Part shown: positions 46,597-55,086 of the stretch, piece after piece
Layout of the letters: every line of letters begins with the position of its first letter
Position numbering within the stretch: the first letter of the stretch is position 1
Assembly: GCF_003415675.1 (NCBI RefSeq)
Contig: NZ_QFZK01000006.1
Coordinates: 1-64,000 of the forward strand
Direction of reading: 5' to 3'
Origin: Rhodoferax lacus
GTDB taxonomy: Bacteria; Pseudomonadota; Gammaproteobacteria; Burkholderiales; Burkholderiaceae_C
DNA length: 64,000 nucleotides
The notes under the pieces: model-generated
What the model saw: the letters and a program-made list of their open reading frames with translations, nothing else
Databases searched by the model: none
What the model was told of the DNA's origin: nothing
Made by a program: the position numbers and the translations under genes

Positions 46597-48417
46597 TTGG
46601 ACAACAAGCCTTCCTGGAACTGGAGCTTCTGGCTGCTGGCCTTTGCCCTGCTGATGCTGCTGCAAAGTGTGTGGCAAGGCGCCAACCAACTGCAGCAGGT
46701 TCCCTACAACGAGTTCGAGCAGGCCCTGGGCAACGGGCGCATTGACAGCGTCACCGTGCTCGACAACGCCCTGGTGGGCCACCTCAAGACGCCCGAGGGC
46801 AACAAGACGCAGCTCAGCACCCAGCGTGTGGAGCCCGACCTGGCTGCGCGCCTGGCCCCCTTCAATGTGCAGTACACGCGCGTGCACGAAAGCACCTGGC
46901 TGCGCGATATTGCTTCGTGGGTGCTGCCTACGCTGGTGTTCATGGGGCTGTGGTTTCTTCTGATCCGCAACGTTGCTTCCAAACAAGGGCTGGGCGGCCT
47001 GCTGCCCATGGGCAAGAGCCACGCCAAGATCTATGCGCAAACCAACACGGGTGTCACCTTCGCCAACGTGGCCGGTGTGGACGAGGCGCGCCATGAGTTG
47101 GAGGAGGTGGTGGACTTCCTCAAGCACCCCAAGGAGTACGGGCGCCTGGGCGCGCACATACCCAAGGGCGTGCTGCTGGTGGGGCCGCCGGGCACCGGCA
47201 AGACGCTGCTGGCACGGGCCGTGGCGGGAGAGGCCGGTGTGCCTTTCTTTTCCATTTCGGGCAGCGAGTTTGTGGAGATGTTTGTGGGCGTGGGCGCAGC
47301 CCGCGTGCGCGACCTGTTCGAGCAGGCCCGTGCCACTGCACCGGCCATCATCTTCATTGACGAGCTCGATGCCTTGGGCCGCGCGCGCGGCGCCTTTGGA
47401 TCCTTAGGTGGCCATGATGAAAAAGAGCAGACCCTGAACCAGCTGCTCTCCGAGATGGATGGCTTTGATGCCTCGGTGGGCCTGATCATTCTGTCGGCCA
47501 CCAACCGCCCGGAAATACTCGACCCGGCGTTGTTACGCGCCGGCCGCTTTGACCGCCAGGTGCTGGTGGACCGGCCCGACCGCAAGGGCCGCGCCGACAT
47601 CCTGGCCGTGCATGTGCGCCACGTCACGCTGGACCCGCAAGTCAGGCTCGACGAGGTGGCCGCACTCACCCCCGGTTTCAGCGGCGCGGACCTGGCCAAC
47701 CTGGTGAACGAGGCCACACTGGCTGCCACCCGGCGCAAAGCCGACAGCGTGGCACTGATCGACTTCACTGCCGCAGTGGAGCGCGTGGTGGCCGGGCTGG
47801 AGCGCAAGAGCCGCGTGCTCAACGCGCAGGAGCGCCAGGCCGTGGCCTACCACGAGATGGGGCACGCCCTGGTGGCGCTGGCGCAGAAGGGTGCCGACCC
47901 GGTGCACAAGGTGTCCATCATCCCGCGCGGCATAGGCGCGCTGGGTTACACCATCCAACGCCCCACGGAAGACCGCTACCTGACTACGCAGGCCGAACTG
48001 CAGCAGAAGATGGCCGTGCTGCTGGCCGGGCGCGCTGCCGAGAAGTTGGTGTTCCACACCCTCTCCACCGGCGCCGTGGACGACCTGGCCCGGGCCACCA
48101 GCATGGCGCGCGACATGGTCATGCGCTACGGCATGGACGAAGCTCTGGGCTACGTGGCCTTCGAGCCGCTGCGCACCCCCATGCTGGACCTGCCCGAAGC
48201 CATGCTGCCGCCCAGCCAACCCGTCTCACAGGAAACCCAGCACGCCATAGACCAGGCCATTCGCGCCGTGGTGATGGCCGGCTTCGAGCGCGCCACCGCC
48301 ATCCTGCAAGCCAACCGCGCCGTGCTGGAGCGCGGCGCCCAGGCGCTGCTGGAAAAGGAGACGCTGGATGAGGCGGCTATACGGGCGCTGGCGGGGGATT
48401 TGGTGGTTGCGGGCTAA
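46597..48417 (+). CDS. ftsH: FtsH-type ATP-dependent zinc metalloprotease
   Basis: 606 residues. Two transmembrane helices (about 8-25 and 105-125) flank a short periplasmic domain. The AAA domain has Walker [16 protein letters not shown], the pore [15 protein letters not shown], Walker [12 protein letters not shown] and the second region of homology [20 protein letters not shown]. The peptidase site is HEMGH (usual HEAGH), with the third Zn ligand Asp in [12 protein letters not shown]. It degrades membrane and cytosolic proteins. The TTG start at 46597 is backed by GGAG at 46587-46590. It is probably an accessory FtsH rather than the housekeeping copy, because it stands alone without rrmJ/folP neighbours. 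Confidence 0.93.
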   Translation: MDNKPSWNWSFWLLAFALLMLLQSVWQGANQLQQVPYNEFEQALGNGRIDSVTVLDNALVGHLKTPEGNKTQLSTQRVEPDLAARLAPFNVQYTRVHESTWLRDIASWVLPTLVFMGLWFLLIRNVASKQGLGGLLPMGKSHAKIYAQTNTGVTFANVAGVDEARHELEEVVDFLKHPKEYGRLGAHIPKGVLLVGPPGTGKTLLARAVAGEAGVPFFSISGSEFVEMFVGVGAARVRDLFEQARATAPAIIFIDELDALGRARGAFGSLGGHDEKEQTLNQLLSEMDGFDASVGLIILSATNRPEILDPALLRAGRFDRQVLVDRPDRKGRADILAVHVRHVTLDPQVRLDEVAALTPGFSGADLANLVNEATLAATRRKADSVALIDFTAAVERVVAGLERKSRVLNAQERQAVAYHEMGHALVALAQKGADPVHKVSIIPRGIGALGYTIQRPTEDRYLTTQAELQQKMAVLLAGRAAEKLVFHTLSTGAVDDLARATSMARDMVMRYGMDEALGYVAFEPLRTPMLDLPEAMLPPSQPVSQETQHAIDQAIRAVVMAGFERATAILQANRAVLERGAQALLEKETLDEAAIRALAGDLVVAG

Positions 48418-48520
48418 CTTGGGCACGGATGCGATCGGGTGCAGAACTAAACAGGTGGTGCTGAATAAAACTATGTATTTCGGCGGAGAAACTGTTATGT
48501 GTCGTGGTGTGCATGGACAC

Positions 48521-48566
48521 AGTGCAATCAAAGCGCCTTCCGCCACTGCACGCCCGGAAATACGAT
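48521..48566 (+). promoter_or_regulatory. Shared promoter/operator box, copy 1 (AhpD-like gene)
   Basis: An upstream box AGTGCAATCAAAGCGCC runs into TTCCGC (48538-48543), followed by 17 nt and TACGAT (48561-48566). The same box, with the same exact 17-nt spacing, precedes 51821 and 61557. The TTG start and AGGAG of the gene lie 18-29 nt downstream, where a transcript starting ~7 nt after TACGAT would place them. Confidence 0.75.
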
Positions 48567-48594
48567 TGCGTTCTACACATTACAGGAGTGGAAA

Positions 48595-49089
48595 TTGCAG
48601 ATCACATCAAATTCGGTAGCTGTTGATAGCGGCGTATCCAACAAGGCTCGGGTGGAACCCCGGCTTAACTTTTTCAAACATGGTCCAGCAGCCATGTCGG
48701 CAATGGTTGCGCTCGAAAAGCAGTGCGGCGCATCCGGATTGGAAAAGCCTCTCATGGAGTTGGTCCGACTTCGAGCCTCACAAATCAATGGTTGCGCTTA
48801 CTGCATCAATACCCATACTGCGGACGCTCGCAATGCAGGCGAGAGCGAACAAAGATTGGCTGAGGTTGCCGTATGGAACGAATCAAAGAACTTCAGTGTC
48901 CGGGAACGCGCTGCGTTGGAGTGGACGGAGTCGCTCACGCAAATTGCGGACTCGCATGTTCCAGACCATGTCTGGGAGCGCGTTGAGCCGCACTTTGCAC
49001 CGAACGAACTGGTGGACCTTACGCTCCTCGTCAACACCATCAACGCATGGAACCGCTTCGCCATTGCCTTTCGGAAACTGCCGGCCTAA
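48595..49089 (+). CDS. AhpD/carboxymuconolactone-decarboxylase-like peroxidase-related protein (TTG start)
   Basis: 164 residues. An all-helical AhpD-like fold with the redox motif Cys67-x-x-Cys70 and His74 in GCAYCINTH, and the conserved Glu/Arg environment (MELVRLRASQING). Such proteins act as alkylhydroperoxidase-type thiol peroxidases. The TTG start at 48595 is preceded by AGGAG (48584-48588) 6 nt upstream; the longer open frame would run through the promoter box. It shares that box with the efflux operon and the DUF2917-glutathione-reductase genes, which points to an oxidative or electrophile stress response. Confidence 0.88.
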   Translation: MQITSNSVAVDSGVSNKARVEPRLNFFKHGPAAMSAMVALEKQCGASGLEKPLMELVRLRASQINGCAYCINTHTADARNAGESEQRLAEVAVWNESKNFSVRERAALEWTESLTQIADSHVPDHVWERVEPHFAPNELVDLTLLVNTINAWNRFAIAFRKLPA

Positions 49090-49125
49090 CGGTACCAAAA
49101 ACCCATCACACAGAAAATATCCATC

Positions 49126-49641
49126 ATGAAAAACTCACAAAAAATCATTCTCACGCTTGCAGCCTTCACCTTTTCCTCAATGGCCGCTATGGCGTCCGAT
49201 CATGAAAGTGGCGCCCAAAATCGTTTCATGGATGCGCAATCAAGCACCTCCCTTATTTCAAGCAAGACCCGTGAAGAGGTTTTGGCTGAATTGGTGGAAG
49301 CGCAGCGCACAGGTGACATCGTTGCCAGCAATGGACAAGAGGATTCAGGCAAAAAGCTCAACGAACTGTACCCCGAGCGTTACCCTGCAAAGGCAACCAC
49401 AGCGGGAAGGACCCGTCAGCAAGTGTTGGATGAATTGGCTGAAGCACAGCGCACCGGTGACATCGTTGCTGGCAATGGACATGAGGATTCAGGGAAGAAG
49501 CTCAACGAGCTGTACCCCGAAAGGTATCCTGCAAAAGCAGCCGTAGCCGGCAAGACGCGTCAGCAGGTTCTGGATGAATTGGCGGAAGCACAACGTCTGA
49601 GCCAGGCGACTTCAGGGTTCACAGACCAAATCTTTAACTAG
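49126..49641 (+). CDS. DUF4148 exported repeat protein
   Basis: 171 residues. A signal peptide ends near MAAMASD (about 24). Three DUF4148 units follow, about 48 residues apart, each starting like RTRQQVLDELAEAQRTGDIV; the first two continue to KKLNELYPERYPAK and the third is cut short. The units are close to identical at the nucleotide level (144-nt period). DUF4148 proteins are small periplasmic Burkholderiales proteins of unknown role. It follows the AhpD-like gene by 36 nt and may be co-transcribed. Confidence 0.88.
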   Translation: MKNSQKIILTLAAFTFSSMAAMASDHESGAQNRFMDAQSSTSLISSKTREEVLAELVEAQRTGDIVASNGQEDSGKKLNELYPERYPAKATTAGRTRQQVLDELAEAQRTGDIVAGNGHEDSGKKLNELYPERYPAKAAVAGKTRQQVLDELAEAQRLSQATSGFTDQIFN

Positions 49642-49718
49642 TCGTTGGGCTTTCCAGCGAAGACCGTTGGAAAGCCACTGAGGGCAAGGCCTAGATGCGC
49701 AAGCATTTGCCTTGCCCT

Positions 49719-50627
49719 TCATTCGCAACCATTGGCCTGTGCCGTGCATATTTCCAATAGACATCCGCGAAGCCAACGGTGCGCCATGTCCGCATCCATG
49801 CGTGGATGCCACAACATCGACACGGCAAGTTCTGGCGAAGCAACTGGCAGCTTGAAACTGAACATGCCGCTGCGCAAATTGCCCGTGTGCCTTTCCGGTA
49901 CGGTTGCAATCAGGTCGGTCGAGCGCGCAAAGGCCAGTGCGCCTGAAAATCCCCCCGCAAAGGTGACGATCTCACGCTCCAGCCCCAGCGGCTTCAATGC
50001 TTCATCCAGTGGGCCTCTGTCCATGCTGCGCCGGGACACCAGCACATGCTGGCCAGACGCATAGCGCGAGGCTGTGATCTCGCCTTGGCTCAGTGCATGC
50101 TCCTTTCGTACCACGCCCACGAAACGGTCCCTGAACAATATCCGCGCTCGGACCTCCGGGCCCGTCTGCTCACCCACAACACCGGTTTCCAGATCCACCA
50201 TTCCGTCGCGCAGGAGCCCGCTGTCCTTGTCGAGCTTCTGAACAAAGCGCAGCCTGACCAGGGGTGCCTCTTGCCTCACCCGGGCAATCAGCGCGGGTCC
50301 AAAATTTTCCGCAAATCCATCGCTGACCCGCAATGTGAACGTGCGCGCGAGTTGCCCCAGGTCGAGCTTCTCTGCAGGCCGCAAGACAGCCTGTGCGTCC
50401 TGCACAAGCTGACCCACCTGCTCACGCAGCCTGATGGCGCGGGGCGTGGGAACCAGACCTCGCCCGGCCCGGACCAGCAGGGGGTCGCCCGTGGTATCGC
50501 GCAGGCGGGCCAGAGACCGGCTCATGGCCGATGGGCTCAGATGCAGGCGTTCGGCGGCGCGCGCCACGTTGCCTTCCGCCAGCAGCACATCCAGGGTCAG
50601 GAGCAGGTTCAGATCAGGTTTTGACAT
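49719..50627 (-). CDS. LysR-family regulator, paralogue 1
   Basis: 302 residues. The winged helix-turn-helix has NodD/PcpR-like wording (LAEGNVARAAERLHLSPSAM, then SRSLARLRDTTGDPLLVRAG), with an effector-binding domain from about 90. It closely resembles the protein encoded at 50763 throughout its length (for example FGPALIARV against FGPELIARV, and SMLWHPRM in both), so the two arose by tandem duplication. Both lie among genes sharing one promoter box and are candidate regulators of it. A diverged copy of the box lies just upstream. Confidence 0.93.
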   Translation of the reverse strand: MSKPDLNLLLTLDVLLAEGNVARAAERLHLSPSAMSRSLARLRDTTGDPLLVRAGRGLVPTPRAIRLREQVGQLVQDAQAVLRPAEKLDLGQLARTFTLRVSDGFAENFGPALIARVRQEAPLVRLRFVQKLDKDSGLLRDGMVDLETGVVGEQTGPEVRARILFRDRFVGVVRKEHALSQGEITASRYASGQHVLVSRRSMDRGPLDEALKPLGLEREIVTFAGGFSGALAFARSTDLIATVPERHTGNLRSGMFSFKLPVASPELAVSMLWHPRMDADMAHRWLRGCLLEICTAQANGCE

Positions 50628-50681
50628 GCGGGAACGATAGCAACATCTTTGCCTCGTGGCGCAGCGTCAGACGCACATACA

Positions 50682-50710
50682 CAGTGCAGGCCAAGCGCAT
50701 TGCGCCTTCG
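50682..50710 (+). promoter_or_regulatory. Diverged copy of the shared box between the LysR paralogues
   Basis: AGTGCAGGCCAAGCGC followed, after a 4-6 nt insertion, by GCGCCTTCGC resembles the box at 48521, 51746 and 61429, but there is no TACGAT 17 nt downstream. It contains the palindrome GCGCATTGCGC. It may be a binding site serving the promoter of the LysR gene at 50627, or a decayed copy. Confidence 0.4.
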
Positions 50711-50762
50711 CATGCCGAGCGTCCGGCAGCAGGAAAGCAGGCTGTTGGCCTACGTCACGGCC

Positions 50763-51695
50763 TTACTCTTTGACAAGGTCCTCCGGGCTTGCCGAATCGC
50801 CGTGATGCGCCGCACAGATGCCATGCAGGCAGCCCCGTATCCAACGGTGGGCGGCATCCCCTTCCATGCGGGGGTGCCAGAGCATGGAAATCGTAAGCTC
50901 CTGCGCAGCCACCGGCAGCGGGAAGCTGAACATGCCAGCGCGCAAATTGCGGGTGTGTCGCCCCGGAACGCTGGCGATCATGTCGGATGCCCTGGCCAGG
51001 CTCAGCGCGGTCGAAAAGCCAGCGACCACCGTGGCGATATTTCTCACCATCCCCAATTCGCCCAGGGCGTCATCAATAGGGCCTTTGTCCAGCCCCTCCC
51101 GCGAGACGGAAATATGCTGCCCCTGCGCGTAGCGCGTGGGCGTGATGGCGCCCTGGCTGAGCGGGTGCCCGGCTCTCACGACACCGACCATGCGGTCTCT
51201 GAACAGGGCCTGCACACGCAGCTCGGGCGCGGTGGTTTTTTCAATAATCCCGGTCTCCAGATCAACCAGCCCTTCGCGCAGGGGCGCGCTGTCCTTGTTC
51301 GGCTTTTGCACAAAGAACAGCCGCACACCTGGCGCCTTCTCGGCCACGCGCGCGATCAGCTCGGGCCCGAAATTCTCCACAAACCCTTCGCTGGAACGCA
51401 GGGTAAACGTGCGGACCAATTCCTGGAAGTTGAGCTGCTCCTCAGGACGCAAGACCGCTGTGGCCTCCTGCACGAGGCGGCTGACCTGGTCACGCAGTTT
51501 AAGGGCGCGGGGCGTGGCCACCAGCCCGCGCCCGGCGCGCACCAGCAAGGGGTCACCCGTGGCCTCACGCAAGCGCGTCAGTGAGCGGCTCATCGCCGAG
51601 GGGCTCAAATGCAGCCTCTTGGCCGCGCGCGACACATTGCCCTCTGCCAGCAGCACATCCAGGGTAATGAGCAAATTCAGATCAGGGAGCGACAT
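50763..51695 (-). CDS. LysR-family regulator, paralogue 2
   Basis: 310 residues from MSLPDLNLLITLDVLLAEGN. The helix-turn-helix (SRAAKRLHLSPSAMSRSLTR) and effector domain are like those of paralogue 1. It is transcribed divergently from the methyltransferase-efflux operon, and the 125-nt region between them carries the shared promoter box. This is the standard position for a LysR activator. A longer open frame reaches into the divergent region; 51695 is chosen because it gives a start matching paralogue 1. Confidence 0.93.
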   Translation of the reverse strand: MSLPDLNLLITLDVLLAEGNVSRAAKRLHLSPSAMSRSLTRLREATGDPLLVRAGRGLVATPRALKLRDQVSRLVQEATAVLRPEEQLNFQELVRTFTLRSSEGFVENFGPELIARVAEKAPGVRLFFVQKPNKDSAPLREGLVDLETGIIEKTTAPELRVQALFRDRMVGVVRAGHPLSQGAITPTRYAQGQHISVSREGLDKGPIDDALGELGMVRNIATVVAGFSTALSLARASDMIASVPGRHTRNLRAGMFSFPLPVAAQELTISMLWHPRMEGDAAHRWIRGCLHGICAAHHGDSASPEDLVKE

Positions 51696-51745
51696 GTTTG
51701 CACCATAGCACTGTTGCGCTGATGCGGCGTCGGGCGCAGTACCTA

Positions 51746-51791
51746 AGTGCAAACAGAGCGCCTTCCGCCTTGCCATGCGGATGCCTACGAT
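51746..51791 (+). promoter_or_regulatory. Shared promoter/operator box, copy 2 (efflux operon)
   Basis: AGTGCAAACAGAGCGCC leads into TTCCGC (51763-51768), then exactly 17 nt, then TACGAT (51786-51791). A transcript would start near 51798, with CAGGAG at 51808-51813 serving ATG 51821. It lies between the divergent LysR gene and the operon it probably controls. Confidence 0.78.
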
Positions 51792-51820
51792 CGTGTCATA
51801 CACATCTCAGGAGCAGAACC

Positions 51821-52468
51821 ATGCAATCCGCATCGCAAGCACACACAGCAGCAAGCCGCACCATGGAGCGCGAGGACTGGAACCAGCGCTACGCAGCAGA
51901 GGAACTCATCTGGACGGCCAAGGCCAACCGCTTCCTGATGGAAGAGACCGCCGATCTCGCGCCCGGCAGCGCCCTGGACATGGCCACAGGCGAAGGGCGC
52001 AACGCCGTTTGGCTGGCGGAGCAGGGCTGGCTTGTGCGTGCTGTTGACTTCTCGGACGTGGCCCTTGCGAAGGCGCGGCGCCTGGCCCTGGTGCGCAATG
52101 TGCACGAGGCCATCGACTTCCGCGAAGCCGACCTGCGCACCTACGCGTTGGAGGCTCACCGCTTTGACCTGGTCGCCCTGATCTACCTGCAAATTCCCCA
52201 GGTCGAGCTGTTGCCGATTCTGGTGCGCGCCGCGCGCGCCGTAGCACCGGGCGGCACCTTCCTGCTGGTCGGTCACGATTCCGACAACCTGGCGCACGGC
52301 TATGGCGGTCCGCAGCGCGCCGAGATGCTGTACACGGCCGAGCAGGTGGTCGCCGCTCTGGGTGATGAGCTCGTGATTGAAAAGGCCAGCCGCGTCGAGC
52401 GGCCCGTAGAAACACCCGACGGCATCCGGGTTGCGCTGGATTGCCTGGTGCGCGCCAAGCGCCTGTAA
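51821..52468 (+). CDS. SAM-dependent class I methyltransferase (TehB-like)
   Basis: 215 residues. Rossmann methyltransferase: motif I SALDMATGEGRNAVWLAEQG, motif II AVDFSDVALAKAR, later RAVAPGGTFLLVGHD. The sequence near the start (MEREDWNQRYAAEELIW) is common in TehB/thiopurine-like enzymes that methylate small electrophilic or metalloid compounds. It is the first gene of an efflux operon and starts behind the shared promoter box, so methylation of a toxic compound before export is plausible inference. Confidence 0.9.
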   Translation: MQSASQAHTAASRTMEREDWNQRYAAEELIWTAKANRFLMEETADLAPGSALDMATGEGRNAVWLAEQGWLVRAVDFSDVALAKARRLALVRNVHEAIDFREADLRTYALEAHRFDLVALIYLQIPQVELLPILVRAARAVAPGGTFLLVGHDSDNLAHGYGGPQRAEMLYTAEQVVAALGDELVIEKASRVERPVETPDGIRVALDCLVRAKRL

Positions 52469-52489
52469 GAAACCCCAAGGAGAAATATT

Positions 52490-53947
52490 TTGAAAATACA
52501 TCGCAATAGCAGCGAAGGCGCTGCACCCGGCCATTCGCAGATAGCGCCTTCCTTTCGATGGGCCCTGATCAGCCTGTCCATGTCCATGTTGTTGTCTTCG
52601 CTGGGCACCAGCATCGCCAATGTGGCCCTGCCCACCCTGGCCTTGGCCTTCAAGGTCAGTTTCCAGGACGTGCAGTGGGTGGTCCTGGCTTATCTGCTGG
52701 CCATCACCACACTCATCGTCAGCGTCGGCAAACTCGGTGACACCTTTGGCCGCAGGCGTTTGCTGCTTGCCGGCATCGCGCTGTTCACCGTGGCCTCCGT
52801 TCTGTGTGGCGCGGCCCCCTCGCTTGGCCTGCTGATTGCAGCCCGTGCGCTGCAAGGGCTGGGCGCGGCCATCATGATGGCACTCACCATGGCGATGGTG
52901 GGCGAGGCCGTACCCAAGGACAAGACCGGCAGCGCCATGGGCCTGCTGGGCACCATGTCGGCCATTGGCACGGCCCTTGGGCCCACGCTGGGTGGATTGC
53001 TGATAGCGGCCTTCCATTGGCAAGCTATCTTTCTGGTCAATGTGCCGCTGGGGCTGGGGACCTTTGTTCTTGCCTACCGCCATCTCCCACAAGACCGTCA
53101 GTCTGCCCAAGGTGACAAGCCGCGTTTTGACAGCCTGGGCACTCTGCTGCTCGCGCTGACACTGGCGGCCTATGCGTTGGCGATGACGCTGGGACGGGGC
53201 CACTTCGGTCAGCTCAACATCGCGCTGTTGCTCGCAGCGCTGCTGGGTGGCGGACTGTTTCTCTTTGCAGAGACACGGGCCGCATCGCCTTTGATCCGTT
53301 TGGCCATGTTCCAAAGCCGCGTGCTGAGTGCCGGCTTTGTGATGAGTGCGCTGGTCACCACGGTGGTGATGGCCACGCTGGTGGTGGGCCCGTTTTATCT
53401 CTCGGGTGCACTTGGCCTGGATGCCGCCCGTGTCGGGCTGGTGATGTCTTGCGGCCCCATCGTGGCGGCCTTTACCGGCGCGCCAGCCGGCCGCCTGGTG
53501 GACCGCTTTGGTGCCTACCGCATGGGAACCGTCGGCCTGCTCGCCATGGCGCTGGGTGCCATTGTGCTGCCCCTGTTGCCCATCAGCCTGGGCATTCCGG
53601 GCTATGTGGTTCCGCTGTCCGTCATCACTGCGGGCTATGCGCTGTTCCAGGCCGCCAACAACACGGCCGTCATGACCGATATCCGCGCCGACCAGCGCGG
53701 TGTCATCTCTGGCCTGCTGAGCCTGTCGCGCAATCTGGGACTCATCACCGGTGCATCCGCCATGGGGGCAGTGTTCGCTTTCGGTTCCGCTGTCAGTGAT
53801 GTAACGACCGCCCATGCAGACGCCGTGGCCACCGGCATGCGGTTGACCTTCGCAGTTGCCACCGCCTTGATTCTTGTCGCCCTCGCTGTCTCGTTTGCCA
53901 GCCGTGCGCGCACCCAACCTCTCCAGCCCTCCAAAGAGAACCCATGA
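52490..53947 (+). CDS. MFS drug transporter, DHA2-type (TTG start)
   Basis: 485 residues, about 14 transmembrane helices. Motif A-like GKLGDTFGRRRLLLAG, motif C-like GTALGPTLGGLL and the DHA2 signature region around QWVVLAYLLAITTLIV are present. It is a proton-driven inner-membrane exporter. The TTG start at 52490 has a strong AAGGAG (52478-52483) at proper spacing. Its stop overlaps the start of the RND adaptor gene (53944-53947). MFS and RND exporters in one operon suggest two-step or parallel export of related substrates. Confidence 0.92.
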   Translation: MKIHRNSSEGAAPGHSQIAPSFRWALISLSMSMLLSSLGTSIANVALPTLALAFKVSFQDVQWVVLAYLLAITTLIVSVGKLGDTFGRRRLLLAGIALFTVASVLCGAAPSLGLLIAARALQGLGAAIMMALTMAMVGEAVPKDKTGSAMGLLGTMSAIGTALGPTLGGLLIAAFHWQAIFLVNVPLGLGTFVLAYRHLPQDRQSAQGDKPRFDSLGTLLLALTLAAYALAMTLGRGHFGQLNIALLLAALLGGGLFLFAETRAASPLIRLAMFQSRVLSAGFVMSALVTTVVMATLVVGPFYLSGALGLDAARVGLVMSCGPIVAAFTGAPAGRLVDRFGAYRMGTVGLLAMALGAIVLPLLPISLGIPGYVVPLSVITAGYALFQAANNTAVMTDIRADQRGVISGLLSLSRNLGLITGASAMGAVFAFGSAVSDVTTAHADAVATGMRLTFAVATALILVALAVSFASRARTQPLQPSKENP

Positions 53948-55071
53948 AAAATATTCCCCCTTACTCCCCCGTGCTGATTCTGGCGGTACTTGCCTCTGCA
54001 GCACTGGTTTCCGGCTGCAGCAAGACTGCCGCAAGCCCCGCAGCAGTACCACCCATGCCGACCGTGACGGTGGCGCATCCCGAGAAGTCCGTGGTGCAAG
54101 ACGCCATGGACTACACCGGGCGCATTGAGCCCGCCCATTCCGTGGAAGTGCGTTCGCGTGTCTCTGGTTACCTGGAGGCCATCAAGTTTCGCGATGGCCA
54201 GCAGGTCAAGGCCGGTGATCCACTCTTCACTATTGACCCGCGCCCGTTCCTTGCCACCCGCGACCGCGCCCAGGCCGCACTGGCCCAGGCCATGGCGCGC
54301 CAGAAGCTCGCAAGCGCGCAGTTCGCCCGTCTTTCCCGCATCCATGAGGCCGGTGCCTCCAGCACCGAAGAACTCGACCGTGCGCGTAGCGAATTCGAGA
54401 GCGCCCAGGCCACGGTACTGGCCAGCGAGGCAGACCTGCGCAGTGCAGAAGTTGAGTTGTCCTTCACCACGGTTCGCGCTGCACTGTCCGGCAAGGTTTC
54501 AGACCACCGCCTGGATGTGGGCAACTACATTACGGGCGGCACTGCACAAGGCGGTGTGCTGACCACCATCGTGGCGCAAAGCCCGGTTCGCGCGGTCGTA
54601 GAAGTGTCGGAGGCGGATTTTCAGCGCCTGCGGCAACAGAAGAAGTTTCCCGAGCGGGTTCAGTTGCGTGTGGATGGCATGGCGGGCACGCAGTCAGCCC
54701 CCCTTGATTTTGTGGACAACGAAATCAGCCCACGCTCAGGCACGGTGCGCCTGCACGCCACCATGGGTAACACCGATCAGACCGTAGTGCCCGGAAATTT
54801 CGCGCATGTGCGTATTCCCGTGGGTGCGCCGCAAGAGCGGCTGCTGGTCCCCGATGCCGTCGTGCAAAGCGACCAGACCAAGAAGATGGTGCTGGTGGTG
54901 GACTCCAGCGGCAAAGTGATGGCCAAGCGTGTGGAGGTGGGCAGTCTGGTTGACAACAAGCGCGTGGTGCTGGCGGGATTGCTTGCAGAAGACCGCGTCA
55001 TCGTGTCCGGCGCACAGCGTGTACGTCCCGGAGACAGTGTGCAAGTGGCCAAACCCGCCAACGGCGGATAA
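53944..55071 (+). CDS. RND efflux periplasmic adaptor lipoprotein
   Basis: 375 residues. Lipoprotein signal with lipobox LVSGC (about residue 25), followed by the adaptor order barrel-lipoyl-hairpin (RVSGYLEAIKFRDGQQVKAG, DPLFTIDPRPF; coiled coil about 100-160; ITGGTAQGGVLTTIV). It links the inner-membrane RND pump encoded next (15 nt downstream) to the NodT-type channel at 58236. It resembles MexE/AcrA-type adaptors. Confidence 0.93.
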   Translation: MKNIPPYSPVLILAVLASAALVSGCSKTAASPAAVPPMPTVTVAHPEKSVVQDAMDYTGRIEPAHSVEVRSRVSGYLEAIKFRDGQQVKAGDPLFTIDPRPFLATRDRAQAALAQAMARQKLASAQFARLSRIHEAGASSTEELDRARSEFESAQATVLASEADLRSAEVELSFTTVRAALSGKVSDHRLDVGNYITGGTAQGGVLTTIVAQSPVRAVVEVSEADFQRLRQQKKFPERVQLRVDGMAGTQSAPLDFVDNEISPRSGTVRLHATMGNTDQTVVPGNFAHVRIPVGAPQERLLVPDAVVQSDQTKKMVLVVDSSGKVMAKRVEVGSLVDNKRVVLAGLLAEDRVIVSGAQRVRPGDSVQVAKPANGG

Positions 55072-55086
55072 GGAAGAGACAAACCC

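Noticed and set aside
49264..49590. Direct repeats considered as a CRISPR array
   Set aside because: The period is 144 nt without unique spacers and the repeats lie fully in frame inside the DUF4148 gene.
51785..54052. 755-codon minus-strand open frame across methyltransferase and MFS genes
   Set aside because: His/Gln/Gly-rich shadow without domains; plus-strand genes have ribosome sites and family motifs.
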